From Megalopta genalis (Eukaryota; Arthropoda; Insecta; Hymenoptera; Halictidae): a DNA stretch of 64,000 bases. A model generated the notes under the pieces. It was given only the letters and a program-made list of their open reading frames with translations. It made no database searches and was not told where the DNA came from. The stretch lies in contig NC_135015.1 of assembly GCF_051020955.1 (NCBI RefSeq), positions 7,017,616-7,081,615 of the forward strand, read 5' to 3'. The position numbers were made by a program, and so were the translations under genes. This document shows positions 25,177-36,373 of this stretch, one piece after another (the first letter of the stretch is position 1; every line of letters begins with the position of its first letter).

Positions 25177-25642
25177 TCGACCCCTTAACGTGCACGCTCG
25201 AGTTAACTCGAGCGCGCTAAACTGGCCAAACTGTGCACACTCGAGATAATTCGAGCGGCGTTGTACTTTATGTTGCTATAATTTTTCACACTCGAATGCA
25301 ATCGAGAATTGAAAGTAACAATGCGAAAGCAAAACAAAAACAATCGTTTTATTGATATTTATCATTTACATGGGATTGTAAGCTATAACACTTACTTATT
25401 CAAGTGTAAAATATATCCTTTTTCTATTTATCACTTAGGACTTATCTCTTCCTTGTGAGCCGCTTTCCGACAGCGTATTCATATTCAGATTCTGATACGC
25501 TCATTTTTCAATATATATTTATTTTTGTATTTTTGTAATTTTCTTGCCAAGACATCGTTCTAAATTGTGTTTTTTTACATTTAAAAAAAATTGATTTTTT
25601 TTGGCCGGCCTCTTTCAAAAAAACTGTGCATTAAGGGGTTAA
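25177..25642. mobile_element. TTAA-type element with degraded left flank (about 466 bp)
   Basis: The left end reads CCCCTTAACGTGCAC after TCGA (a mutated TTAA). The right end complements to TTAACCCCTTAATGCAC. The interior carries repeated CTCGAG-rich short palindromes near 25197-25310 and an AT-rich remainder. It shares its right TTAA with the next element. Confidence 0.55.
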
Positions 25643-25889
25643 CCCCTTAACATACCATCTTCTTCGCAGTTACTGCGATTAGAAATTTTTCGATTGCAAT
25701 AATCTCTTAGAAAGAGAAAAAAATTAATGCTTATTGTGCGCCTAAATTTACTGGAATGCTTAAATATCGATGACAAAAGAATAGAATTTTATTGCAATTT
25801 CAAAGAACAAAATAATATCTATACTTAATGAGTTGATACCAGAAATTTTCACGACGAGTCGGATACGTCAAAGTACGGCAAGGGGTTAA
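25639..25889. mobile_element. TTAA-bounded element (251 bp), back to back with the previous one
   Basis: Left end TTAACCCCTTAACATAC; right end complements to TTAACCCCTTGCCGTAC. The 13-16 bp inverted repeats are imperfect, so the copy is old. Its left TTAA at 25639-25642 is also the right TTAA of the neighbouring element. Confidence 0.55.
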
Positions 25890-26648
25890 GAATGTAGAGT
25901 ATATCGCCGCGAAAGGAAAATTTAACTTGGATGTTTAAGAATAATATCATATTGTACCGCGGTGGATAATAAAGGATTGTGACGCAGTCCTTTACTTTAA
26001 GATACTGACACTATTCAATTTTTTAGTACTTTGTTACACACGGTAGTGTTAGGCTATGGTTTAACGACGTTAACGGTTTATTTTTAAAAGATAACGTACG
26101 AGAAACTAAAATCTTGTCATAAAACTAGTATTAATTTATCCAATTGTATTGTATTTTCTATCGGTAGTTTCACATTAGACTCAGTTCACATATAGTTTTT
26201 CAAATTCCAACGGTTTCTTGTTGATCTTTCTCCCTAAAAACTGACTGGAAAAAACTGGGTATGCCAATCAACTTATACATAGACACTGTACATAGATTGA
26301 AATCAATTTATACCATCATGGGGAAACATGAAAACGAGAGAACAAGGCAATTGATTTTTCTACATTGGTTCGCCGTCATGTTTTGGTTCATCGAAGAAGA
26401 CAAGCAAACATTTACCTCCACTTCTGTTTCTCGGTTTACATTGTATACATATAATATTCTCTATATATATATTTGTAATTCCATAGAATTTAAAATCTAG
26501 TTATGATTAATTATGCAGTACTTGTGGATTGACTCGGCGGACGTAAGAAAACGCGCGGCCGTTGATTTGAACCCTTCCGGGGTTGTAAGGCCCGGATTGT
26601 ACTGATGGACGCGTGTGCTCCTATGTCGCCGATTGATTGCCCTCCAAA

Positions 26649-27155
26649 TTAACCCTTTCGCTACTACGGACCACTATAGTGGCTTTCCATATGATGCCAC
26701 TGAGATACTACGGACCACTATAGTGGCTTTCCATTTGGTGCCACTGAGGTACTACGGACCACTATAGTGGCTTTCCATATGGTGCCACTGAGGTACTACG
26801 GACCACTATAGTGGCTTTCCATTTGGTGCCACTGAGGTACTACGGACCATTATAGTGGCTTTCCATAAGATGCATTATATTGCATAATGTTATTTCCTCT
26901 TATACTGTAAATTAAAGAGCGCATGCTAAGACGTTATAAAATACCCTGGAATACCCTTTATTTATAAATACCCTTTGGAGAAAAATATTTTCGTTCGAAA
27001 AATTCATTCAATTCAAACAGCTTAGGTTCTCCGCCGACCGCCGCGGAGTACCGACTTCCGCTGACGATCGCCGTCGCGTAGCGTGCAGTGATGTCGCAGC
27101 GCTCTGTTCAGCAGAAGTACCGCGACGGAGAATCCGCCCGTAGCGAAAGGGTTAA
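26649..27155. mobile_element. TTAA-bounded element with perfect 16-bp TIRs and internal tandem repeats
   Basis: Termini are TTAACCCTTTCGCTAC and GTAGCGAAAGGGTTAA, perfect inverted repeats that include the TTAA. The left part is five 44-bp units (26662-26870). The right part is GC-rich near 27030-27140. No transposase frame is visible, so it is non-autonomous. Confidence 0.75.
26662..26870. repeat. 44-bp tandem repeat, five units, inside the TTAA element
   Basis: TACTACGGACC begins at 26662, 26706, 26750, 26794 and 26838, an exact 44-bp period. Each unit contains the palindrome CCACTATAGTGG (CCATTATAGTGG in the last unit), and the first four also carry TGCCACTGAG. Confidence 0.9.
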
Positions 27156-27513
27156 TCTTGGGCAATCGGATTCAAATGTCGAGTGTGGTCGGTTTGACTG
27201 TTCGTGAACGTAAGAATGAGGAGACTTGTGCTCTGCTCGACCGAGAAAAATGACTGACTGCCTGTACGTAAAGAAAATGAATGACTGTTTGGCGGCGGTT
27301 CGTGGTGTCTGTTCGGTCGTCGAGGAAGGAGTGGGGGGACGTTTCGTCCGGGGCCCGCTAGAGGACTCATCAGTAAGGCTATCCCAGCGGGCCCTTGCCT
27401 TAGACGTGGGGGTAGGACGAAGTCTCTGTGTATATATAGGGATCGGAACGGATCGGCTACTAGCGGGAAGAGGAGCCCTCTTCTGGCAGGTCTGAAGGTA
27501 ACCGCCACAACTG

Positions 27514-28010
27514 TGTAGCGGCACACGGTCGGCGACCGTAATAACCATAAAACTGTCTGCTTGCAGATGTCAAGGGTTCGGCAGAAAGAAAACGTCCTTG
27601 ACGTTTGCAAGAACCGGAAATTCCTTTGTCTCTTTATTTTTTATCACTGCCACATGTACTGCAGGCCTAGTCGCGGAGAAAGTCGCCGGCCGCGTACCGC
27701 TACCCGGCTGAACGGCCAGCGCGCCCCTACAGCGAGGGTTCGACGATGGCTGTCTCCCCCGCCAAACTGAGCGGGGGTAAATTAAGACAGGCGTGACCTT
27801 TTTGGGGGGCATAATATAAATAACAGAGGCAAGAAACTGCAAGCTTCTTCTCGTCTAAACATTTCGCCGAGCTTCTTCTCGTCTGAATATTCCGCCGAGC
27901 TTCATCATGTAACTATCTGCACCGCGCGTCATTTACCTACATCTCCGAATAAAGTCCAGTGGAGTTTCACACTGTGTCCTTCTGTTGTACCCCGAACACA
28001 ACGCGTTACA
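27514..28010 (+). mobile_element. Solo LTR of a Ty3/gypsy-like retrotransposon (497 bp)
   Basis: Starts TGTAGCGG and ends GCGTTACA, giving short TGTA...TACA terminal repeats. It is flanked by ACTG on both sides (27510-27513 and 28011-28014), a 4-bp target duplication. Internally in LTR order it has TATAAATAA at 27815, two 28-bp tandem units near the expected transcript start, and AATAAA at 27948 about 60 bp before the end. No second LTR, primer-binding site or gag/pol is present, so it is probably a recombination remnant. Gypsy rather than Copia is inferred from the 4-bp duplication. Confidence 0.65.
27842..27907. repeat. 28-bp tandem repeat inside the solo LTR
   Basis: AGCTTCTTCTCGTCT begins at 27842 and 27870, and a partial third unit AGCTTCATC begins at 27898. 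Units end in CGCCG. They lie just downstream of the TATA box, in the likely R region. Confidence 0.75.
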
Positions 28011-28694
28011 ACTGACTGTTCGCGTGTACGCGAAGAATTGCAATGTGTGTTTCGACGGTTTTAGCTCAACTATTTATGTTGGTGGTTCCTTGTCTGAACT
28101 TGTTCTGGAGGGGGTAGGAACGCCAGTTGCCTGGTCGTGGAGTCTCTGCGACCCTTGTTCATACCCCGGAAATTCCTTCAGGTCAACTCCAGGTAGCGGG
28201 CCCCGTCGCGCACTCGACGTCGGCTGACCCTTCGGAAATTCCGGGTTTATGGGACTTTACGGCTGTCAAGGAGAACGGAAAGAACATTAGATGCTAGTTG
28301 CTGCTAGCTCATTTTCGACCAGCTAAAAAACATCTGCTTTATGATATGTCCGGCTATTAGGGACGACGTCCAGACAATCTGGACGCCAAATGGTTGTGGA
28401 AGTGGTCCTTGTCTAAACCCCAACCGTGGTCACGTCCGTGTCATAAACCTGGTCGCAAAAAACTCCACGTGTTTGTTCCTTCGCGATGGAACAACTTGTA
28501 CATCACCATTGAAGTTCTATCCCAGTTTTATAATTTCATCTTCCTTAAAAGTAATCAACCTCGTACTACTACCTGAATTTCAACTTGGTTATGGCATTTC
28601 ACTTCTATCTGTGACTATTCTACTGTGACTATTCTCTACGTAAAATAATAATATAGATACCTAAATTTCACAATTTTTCATTTGCTATTGAAAA

Positions 28695-28934
28695 TAACCG
28701 ATAGAATCAGACGTATGGAGAAATTGTTGCAGTAGACGAGCTTCGTTAATAAATTGATTGCTTTTCGATGTTTAACATTTACGAGAATTCTTCTTGCCAA
28801 TGATATTATTAAATGAATATTCCCGTGGCTATTTCGTCGTATCATTTCGTAATGGAAGTAACTAATAACGTCAAACATACATTTAGTATTTCTAGCTGTT
28901 TAATAATAATTATAATAATTCCTTCTCCTAATGA
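28695..28934. repeat. Duplicated AT-rich segment, copy 1
   Basis: More than 90% identical to 32641-32934, including ATAGAATCAGACGTATGGAG and GAATATTCCCGTGGCTATTT. It lacks about 57 bp present in copy 2. It is also bracketed by a 20-bp direct repeat, ATAGATACCTAAATTTCACA, at 28653-28672 and 28937-28956, which may mark its insertion or duplication boundaries. Confidence 0.8.
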
Positions 28935-29029
28935 ATATAGATACCTAAATTTCACACCTTCCCCTCTATACGAGACGTTAAGCTGTTTAGCCTCGTCTCT
29001 ATCCAACCATGTAATCGTTATCAATCCGT

Positions 29030-29600
29030 TATCAATTGTATTAGCGGCTCTAATAGGTGAGTGGGCAATCGGGCAGATAGAAACAAGCGGTCACTCGTAA
29101 AACCGCATCGCGTGATCGGTGAAGAAGCGGACGATACCGAGTCGCATCGCGGTTAAATTCCATCTGACGTAGGTCCGTCTGGTGTACATGCCGGTGGTTG
29201 TTGCACGGTGGACAGCAATTAATCCATTTTATAGATGTTGCCGATGTAAATGAAGTTTCCGGTCGAGTGTCCGGTCAGCGCAATAGAACGAAAGAGAAAC
29301 GAGAATGACGGAAGCAGGTAGAGGGTAGGAAGCGAACCTGGTCGGTTCGGTGCTCGTAAAAAGACTGGAGGCTTTAACTGGTGCGGTTGTAAAACCCTCT
29401 AGAAGCAATTAATAATAACCGCCCTTCGCAGCTTTTCCAACGATAAAACAAGTGTGCGCCACGTTCCCCGTCACGATTCAACGACACCCGCGCAAAATCT
29501 CCGCGGAAGTCGGTACTTCGTCGTTCGTTTTTTCGTTCACACCGTCTCGGTGGTTCATCGAATCAAGGAGATCGTGTAAATACCCTTTTATCTCGTGCTG
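29030..29600. other. Moderately GC-rich island, no gene recognised
   Basis: Contains CGATCGGTGAAGAAGCGG- and AATTAATAATAACCGCCC-type blocks and no frame above about 95 codons with structure. Possible regulatory DNA. Confidence 0.2.
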
Positions 29601-31393
29601 GGTTCATGGGAAATCAATGGTACTTGACTGTATCATACAACTATAGTTTCTATGTACAATGTTAGTAATAACAGCGATAAAATCGAGGAAGGATGTTAAT
29701 ATGCTTCTTTATCAATTAATTGAATCATAACAAATTTCCGAGTGGTATAGCAAAATCATTTCACCGAAGCCATGTAAAATCTTTCTTGGTGCTGGGAAAC
29801 AAATTACATTCCTTAAATTATAAGTGGATCGCGTCTAAATAGCACGTACCTTCTTACAAACTGAGCATTTCATTCTCGAAATTGCACATTCGTAATGCAT
29901 ACCCTTCGCGGTAATCAATCAGAAGATCATCGATCAGAGAAATCGCCGGGGAAGATAAATATTTCCAAGAGAAGTTGAGAATTCTTGAAGTTACAAGGGA
30001 CATTGACTTGGAAACGATGCTAGCTTCGAGGGGATTCTTTGGATCATTTGATAAATTAACAATTATAATATCTAATTAGAAGTCTTGTCATTAGCGTAAG
30101 CGACAGTCAGCGAATCCTCGAAGTTTCACGACAATCTTGAAATATCCGAGAAGGGAACAGCGACGTAATGTTTGGAACATTATGTTAAGCGGAGTTGAAG
30201 AATTGTAAAAATTACGAGGATCTTTCCTATAACTTTCCCTAATCATTCATACGGTTGTTAGTTATTTAGAAAATGTGCTCTGAAATTGAGTGACGCCCGT
30301 TACGTTTCGATGGTTCAGAGAATATTCAATGACGAAGAATGCTGACAATAAGAACTCGATTTTAAGTTATCTTTAAACGTAATATCGCGTATTATGAAAA
30401 TCGTTCACGAATGATTTTGTAATGGCTATATGTAAATTACTGGATGACCATATTGCGAAAACAGTCATTCAGATTTTGAGCTCCAATCTCTGAGTTACGC
30501 TATATTTGTTACATTATATGTATCTAAGTTGTCTTTCCGCGTATTTGATATTCGCGGTTCCCTATGACTTTTCAAGATGCTAGGGATAATAAGCTGAGGT
30601 TCGTTTCTTTAACTTGGAATATATTTGAACATTCAACTTCACATCGATATAGAGTATAAATTTTAAAGAGTAGACTATTCCGTGTTCGGGTTGATGGTAG
30701 AATGAATGTTGTGTGTTGTGTCTTCTCGGAGGTAAGTTCGGTGTGGGTGTGTTCTAAATTTGGGACAGTCGGATTTGTGGATTATTCATTTTTTGCGAGG
30801 AGTGAGGGAAACGGTCGCCCTGACTGATTGGAGTACAAAATTAGAAAGGTGACCGTCCCAAACTAAGGGTCACCCGCAGGTAGTGTTCGTGCCCTCGGGT
30901 GACGCCCGCGAAGTAATCCGAGTGTCCCAAAGATACGCCGTAGCAAACAATGATCCGGAAAATGCCTCTTCTCGGTGGAACATGCATATCGTAAAAAACG
31001 GCTAGAATTGACATCTGGTGACCAACTGTGGGTCATAAAAGAAATACTTGAATAGAAGACGGAAATGGCTTTCAACGAAATTGTTTGCTACGGGTGTTCT
31101 GGCATTTCGATTGCTTTGTCCAAAATATGCTATTTCCTAGGGCCTTCGGTCCCTGGGTTATCCACATCTGGCAATTTTCTTCTTCCCAGGGACGGACGTA
31201 GATGGTCAATAATGTTTGACTCGAGGACAACATTTTTCCTCGTTTGATTTGTAGGGGTTCCGTCATACAACGGAACATAAGTAATTTGTTGAACTATGAA
31301 TGAAATTACTGTCGCTTTGGAAGAATATATTAGTGAATTATTTTGGAAGAATATATTAGTGAATTTTCATTTATCGAATTTCGACTTTTAAGT

Positions 31394-31649
31394 GAGCCGT
31401 TTATTTTGAAAGTGGCATAAGTCACTTTGTTTTTAAGTCGGTCACTTTGTTTTTAAGTCGATATATTTAAGGATTTGCGTTTTAACACGTTTAAAAATAT
31501 GGATGCTAACTTTTGAGAAGATTTACTTGCATTTGTTATCTCAAGATACTGATACTTTTCTCAGTATAAATAATTTCGTATAAACATTAAAAAATCACCA
31601 CTTTTCATTACGGTAAAGTGACTTATGCCACTTTCAAAATAAACGGCTC
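31394..31649. mobile_element. MITE with 35-bp TIRs and a 4-bp duplication, copy 2 (256 bp)
   Basis: Same family as 13218-13453, flanked by AAGT on both sides (31390-31393, 31650-31653). It is 20 bp longer because GTCACTTTGTTTTTAAGTCG is duplicated in tandem at 31421-31460. The two different duplications (AATT and AAGT) fix the element ends precisely. Confidence 0.8.
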
Positions 31650-32640
31650 AAGTGATGACAATATGCAAACATAAAATTGTAAATTAAGGTAAATTAATTT
31701 TTATCTGAACATAAATGTAATACTTAGTCGTCATTAGCATCGAACGAAGAAATCTCGAAATATCGATCTTGTTCTGATTCCCTTTCAGGTGTATAAAGCA
31801 ATAACCTTCTCGCGATTTGACCTGGGCAATCGGTATCATCGGCTCAGAGAATATATTACGTGTCGAAGATGATACCGAGCTAAAATCTAAATTCTTTTTG
31901 TTATTATAAAGTAAAGTATAAGTTGCGACAAATGTATTGTATGATTTTTAAATAAAGTTTGAGAATTGATATATCTTCTTTTGTCTTACTCTTTTCTACT
32001 CAAAAAATAGGTTGTTATCCTTCGTTTATTCAGATTTAAATGTAAATAACGATGTAAAATTGTATATCTCTACTTTGCAAATGAGGTTTCGATATTTATA
32101 AAAAATGTTTTGTTACAGATAATTATGGTTCTTTGTCTCGATGATTCGAAGAGTTAAAAAGTCTCAAGCATATTTAAAGTCGACAATATTGTAAAATAGA
32201 AAAGAAATTTCTATACTGTAGTCTTATATAGTTCACCAGCAGACTGTTCCCTTTTCGCAGAGAGCACAAGGAAACCTCTGATTTTTAGCGATGTCGGTAT
32301 CTCAGAACATTTAACACGAAACTCCATACGGTGTCCGGTCTACTGCGATGCCTTGTCTATGGTATAATAAGTTCCATCTGTCGCAAAGACTGCATAATCA
32401 CAAACGGTCTAAAGGAGTAGATCTTAGCAAAAATGAGGTATAGGATAACAAATCCGAATTACCAGCTTTTCTTCCTTCAGATGAAAAGATTTTTATTTAA
32501 TTGCACAAATCGATCGGTTAGTTATTGAATCGAATTTCTTTCGTTAATAAATGTATTATTTCTCGCTTTTTAACATTTACGACAATCCTGTTTGTTAGAA
32601 GTATGGTTAAGAACCCCACTGGCTATTTTGCAATTTCCGA

Positions 32641-32934
32641 TAACCAATAGAATCAGACGTATGGAGAAATTGTTGCAGTAGACGAGCTTCGTTAATAAAT
32701 TGATTGCTTTTCGATGTTTAATATTTACGAGAATTCTTCTTGCCAATGATATGATTAAATGAATATTCCCGTGGCTATTTCATCGTATCATTTCATAACG
32801 GAAGTAACTAATAACATCAAACATACAAAGTGATTTTTAAAGTACAAATTTATCGAAAAATCGTTACATCGAAAATATTCTATTAGTATTTCTAGCTATT
32901 TAATAATAATTATAGTAATTTCTTGTCCTAATGA
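32641..32934. repeat. Duplicated AT-rich segment, copy 2
   Basis: Same-strand partner of 28695-28934, 3.9 kb away. It contains an extra block at about 32827-32883. A third, strongly diverged copy seems to lie directly upstream (about 32523-32635, with TTTAACATTTACGA and GGCTATTTT in matching order). Confidence 0.8.
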
Positions 32935-34700
32935 AACCTTTTAGTATACTCTTGTCTGTTTTACTATCTAATGTTTAAACAAAATTAACTAATAACTCGA
33001 GATAAAGAAAAACTTTCGAAGCATAAATATTAAGTAATCTACTTTCACGTGGATATGACATAGTGCATATAAAAATCTGCGAAAATCATGTTTCTCCACA
33101 CTTTAATAAAATTTTGACAATTAGATCGAAAACTGTTTTCAATATTTATAAAAAATATCAATCAAAATTAATTAATAATTATTGCTGAACAAATACAAGA
33201 AATAGTTAATTACTTAAAGTTAAGAATTATTATTTTTTAAATATTTTTAGTGAAAATTTCATTGCAATACCTCCAATAGTTCAAAAGTTATAAGAAAACA
33301 TCATTGCATTTCTCAATCGGAGAATATTTCTATTTGTGGATTGAGTATCTTTTTCATTCCTATAATAGAAAACGCTGCTGGCTCTATCTCGTATTTATCA
33401 AGCAGCTACACATCTCTAGATAATACCATTTATGTAACGAAATCTGTACAGCAGATACCGACCTGCTGAATCCGTAAAGTGCCACAGCATTTTCTATAGA
33501 GTCGGTAATTCAGACCTTAGGACAAAAAAGGCATTGCATGCATTGTCTGTACCAATTCTAAGTCTGTGGTACGGATTACGGATCATAAGCTGTGGAATTC
33601 ACGAACCACCGATAACATTGCACACGACATAAAGATGATAATGGATTCTTAGAATTCCAAAAATGCGGTACAAAAAAATAGATCGGATGTTTGATCTATT
33701 CATATGCATTGTCTGTGGCGCAACGTTTCTTACACGTTTTGAATGTTAACTCTCGAATCATTGAAAATTCGTAAGCATTCTAGAAGAGATCTACTTAAAA
33801 AATTGAAGAACAATGAAAGCATAAACGTTTTGGAAAATATGGACCACAGACTTGCTTAATTTATAACATTTGCCATTTTCTTTGTAATTTTAATATCTGA
33901 ACTGTTTTAATGCATAATGCAAATAGGTGAGGTAATCGACTATTTCATCAACAGCTGTATAATCGAGCAGTGTGCCAAGTGGGTGAAGCCTTCCCCTCAT
34001 AATATTCTCCTCGTATGAAATCATTAATTCGAACTGCGCGCTTTTAGAAGAGATGAAAGAATCATAATATCTCTGGAAATAAATCCTCAATATTCATGAA
34101 AATCTTCAAAGAATATTTGTATGGGATATTATGTGAAACAAGATTACTTCCGTAGACAAACCTGTATTTTATTTGCAAGAATAAGATGATTCCAACACAC
34201 ATCATCACATCATTTACATTACGCAATGGCATTGGCCAATAGGAACGCAGACCGTCAATGGTTGTGTACTGTGTTACACGCGTATACTACACACGAAAGT
34301 CTCAATGCCATTTCAGCCGTTTCAAAATCATGTTTCATTTTACAGTAGGATCATCTCCTGAAAATACCTTCAAATGTTGAGTCAGATAGTAACGTAAGCA
34401 CGTCAAATTTCCATGTGTGGGTCGATTGTTGGAAACCTGAGTTGGTGGGGATTTAAAGAAATGGACTAAATCGAGCGAGCACGGCCGAACGTTGCCGATC
34501 CACCACTCGAGCATACTCGGCTTCCAACGTTCCAACCCGAACTACATTCGCTGTTCTCCTCGTAAAGTGTCGACGTCGTGTTCGTTTTATGGTGCTTTCT
34601 GTTTGTTTATTTTTATCAGTTTGTTAAACGTACAGAATCAATAGATACATAGTACGATATATTTAAACGTTTCGGAATACTAACAAAAATCGGTATTAAA
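32935..34700. other. AT-rich upstream region of the plus-strand two-exon gene
   Basis: No coding frame above 70 codons. GCATTGTCTGT occurs near 33538 and 33706. The last 150 bp before the ATG at 34715 probably include the 5' UTR; no clear TATA box was picked out. Confidence 0.4.
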
Positions 34701-34714
34701 AGAAAAGATTGAAT

Positions 34715-36067
34715 ATGGCGGTAACTAGTGGTGCTATGTATAACACGAGAGCAGTCGTTCCATCGTTCATGTCGTCAAATTCATATTACGGTTACGTGCC
34801 GACTTTTAAAAAAGAGAATCAACTGAATCCTGTATTAGAACACGAGGAAGTTAGTGGAACGCCGGTACACAGTCATCGTACTTTTGATACAGCTATGGAA
34901 ATTGACGAAGACGGATATGATTATTCGGTGGCATCCTGCTATTTGAATAACGATTCCGTCATTCTAGAAGCATCAGCACAATGTCGATTGAAGGCTAGCG
35001 ATCAGCAACAGCAACGCGAGGGACAGGCGGCACACAACTACGCGGATACGCTCCGACGGAGAAACCGGAAGCGAAGCAACAGTGATCACTATCCTGCCGA
35101 CGATCCAAAAAAATTTCGCGAAGGTAGGAGAGAATTCAAAACATCATTATTTAACACTGTTTTGTGGGAGAAAGATTTGATAATGTTTCCATTTTCTATT
35201 CGAGTGACCGTTCACACGAAACCTCGACCTCATCAATTCATATTCGTACGTGATTCAGCCACATCTTGTTAGAGGTCGTTGTATTTTCTTCTGTGAACAT
35301 TTGAGCGGGAAAACACATGTTAGAGAAAAAAAAACATGTAGGAGAAATCTAAAAGTAGAGAATTGTTGGATCTAATGAATGAACAATGATAACGTTACCA
35401 CCCTTTCAACATTATATTAATTGATATTACAAATATATGAATATTCGATTTACATCCCTATGGGGATAAGGTTGTGTATTTACGTGTGACCACAGAGATT
35501 TTCATCCGATCCTGGCATTAAATTTATTTTGAAGCTTAATGCATCCTGTCATCTTCTGTACCATGGATAATGGTATGCAATGGAAAGCACAGGTGCTAAT
35601 ATTTTTTCATAAACTAATGACACTTAGTAAGTTTGGTCTTTTTTTGATGGTAAGGACATAATTTGCTGACAAAATGGATGACATAAAATGTATCCAACCA
35701 AATTAGTCGATAAGTTAGTGGGTTTCCTTTCAGAGGCAGTGGTAACCACCACATACACCGTGGTACAAGAAATACAAAGGACTGTGGACTGGCAAAGGTG
35801 TCTTATGAGTCGGAACTATTGCGTGTAACTACCAGTGTTGACAAACGCATGGAACAAGTTGCTGTAAGAAACAAGAGCTGCTGTTTGGCAGCAGGTAATC
35901 ATAATCTCTTAAGTAATACAGAACATTTATTGTCAAGCAATAAATTTAAATCGTGTGAAAACAATGCTGAGTATGAAACAGTTTTGTTTGAAACACATGG
36001 GTGCTCTATTTATCATTTTCAACGATTACAAATGCTTGATAATGATTGCACAGAAACAGAATTTTAA
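34715..36067 (+). CDS. Two-exon gene, uncharacterised polar (probably nuclear) protein, about 246 aa
   Basis: Exon 1 is 34715-35123. It starts at an in-frame ATG; the frame stays open six bases upstream to a TTG that is not a plausible start. It ends at the donor GAAG|GTAGGA in phase 1. Exon 2 is 35736-36067 and ends in TAA. Joining them gives about 246 aa with no transmembrane segment or signal peptide. Visible features are a Tyr-rich N-terminus (SYYGYVP, residues about 25-31), an acidic patch MEIDEDGYDY (about 60-70), a Gln run (QQQQ), and a basic stretch RRRNRKRSNSD (about 109-119) that could be a nuclear localisation signal. The acceptor region reads TTTCCTTTTCAGAG. Using the first AG (exon from 35734) shifts the frame and stops after about 30 codons, whereas the second AG keeps a 110-codon open frame, so I chose the second. 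I do not recognise the family. It converges on the PCM1-like gene. The gene model is fairly secure; the C-terminus less so. Confidence 0.6.
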
Positions 36068-36176
36068 TTAAAAGTATACGACAATCATTTTTAACATTTA
36101 TATTTTTTGTATTCGCATCAAGAGTTGTATATTTGTTACTCATAAGTATGTCATTACATTGTACCATAAAATTAAA

Positions 36177-36182
36177 AATAAA
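36177..36182 (+). promoter_or_regulatory. Poly(A) signal of the plus-strand two-exon gene
   Basis: AATAAA lies 110 bp after the stop codon at 36067, in AT-rich DNA. This is a normal position for the 3' end of that transcript. Confidence 0.55.
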
Positions 36183-36209
36183 TATTTACTTTTCTTAAAA
36201 GCTACGATG

Positions 36210-36215
36210 TTTATT
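36210..36215 (-). promoter_or_regulatory. Poly(A) signal of the PCM1-like gene
   Basis: TTTATT on the plus strand reads AATAAA on the minus strand, 159 bp beyond the stop codon. It is the first perfect hexamer after the stop. It lies only 28 bp from the opposing gene's AATAAA, so the two 3' ends nearly touch or overlap. Confidence 0.5.
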
Positions 36216-36373
36216 ATAATCTAAGCAATGCATGTTATGATTAAAAGAGTTTTTTTTGTCACATCTCATTCTTGAAAGAAAGTTATCGACATATGAAATA
36301 TTAAAGTGAGTAAAAATATAATACTTAACAGAGAAAAACTTGGAATTCTATTTAATAGAAAAATGAAATTTAG

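Noticed and set aside
27108..27610. 146- and 152-codon minus-strand frames
   Set aside because: They overlap each other in different frames and run across the end of a TTAA element and into the solo LTR, so they are not a gene.
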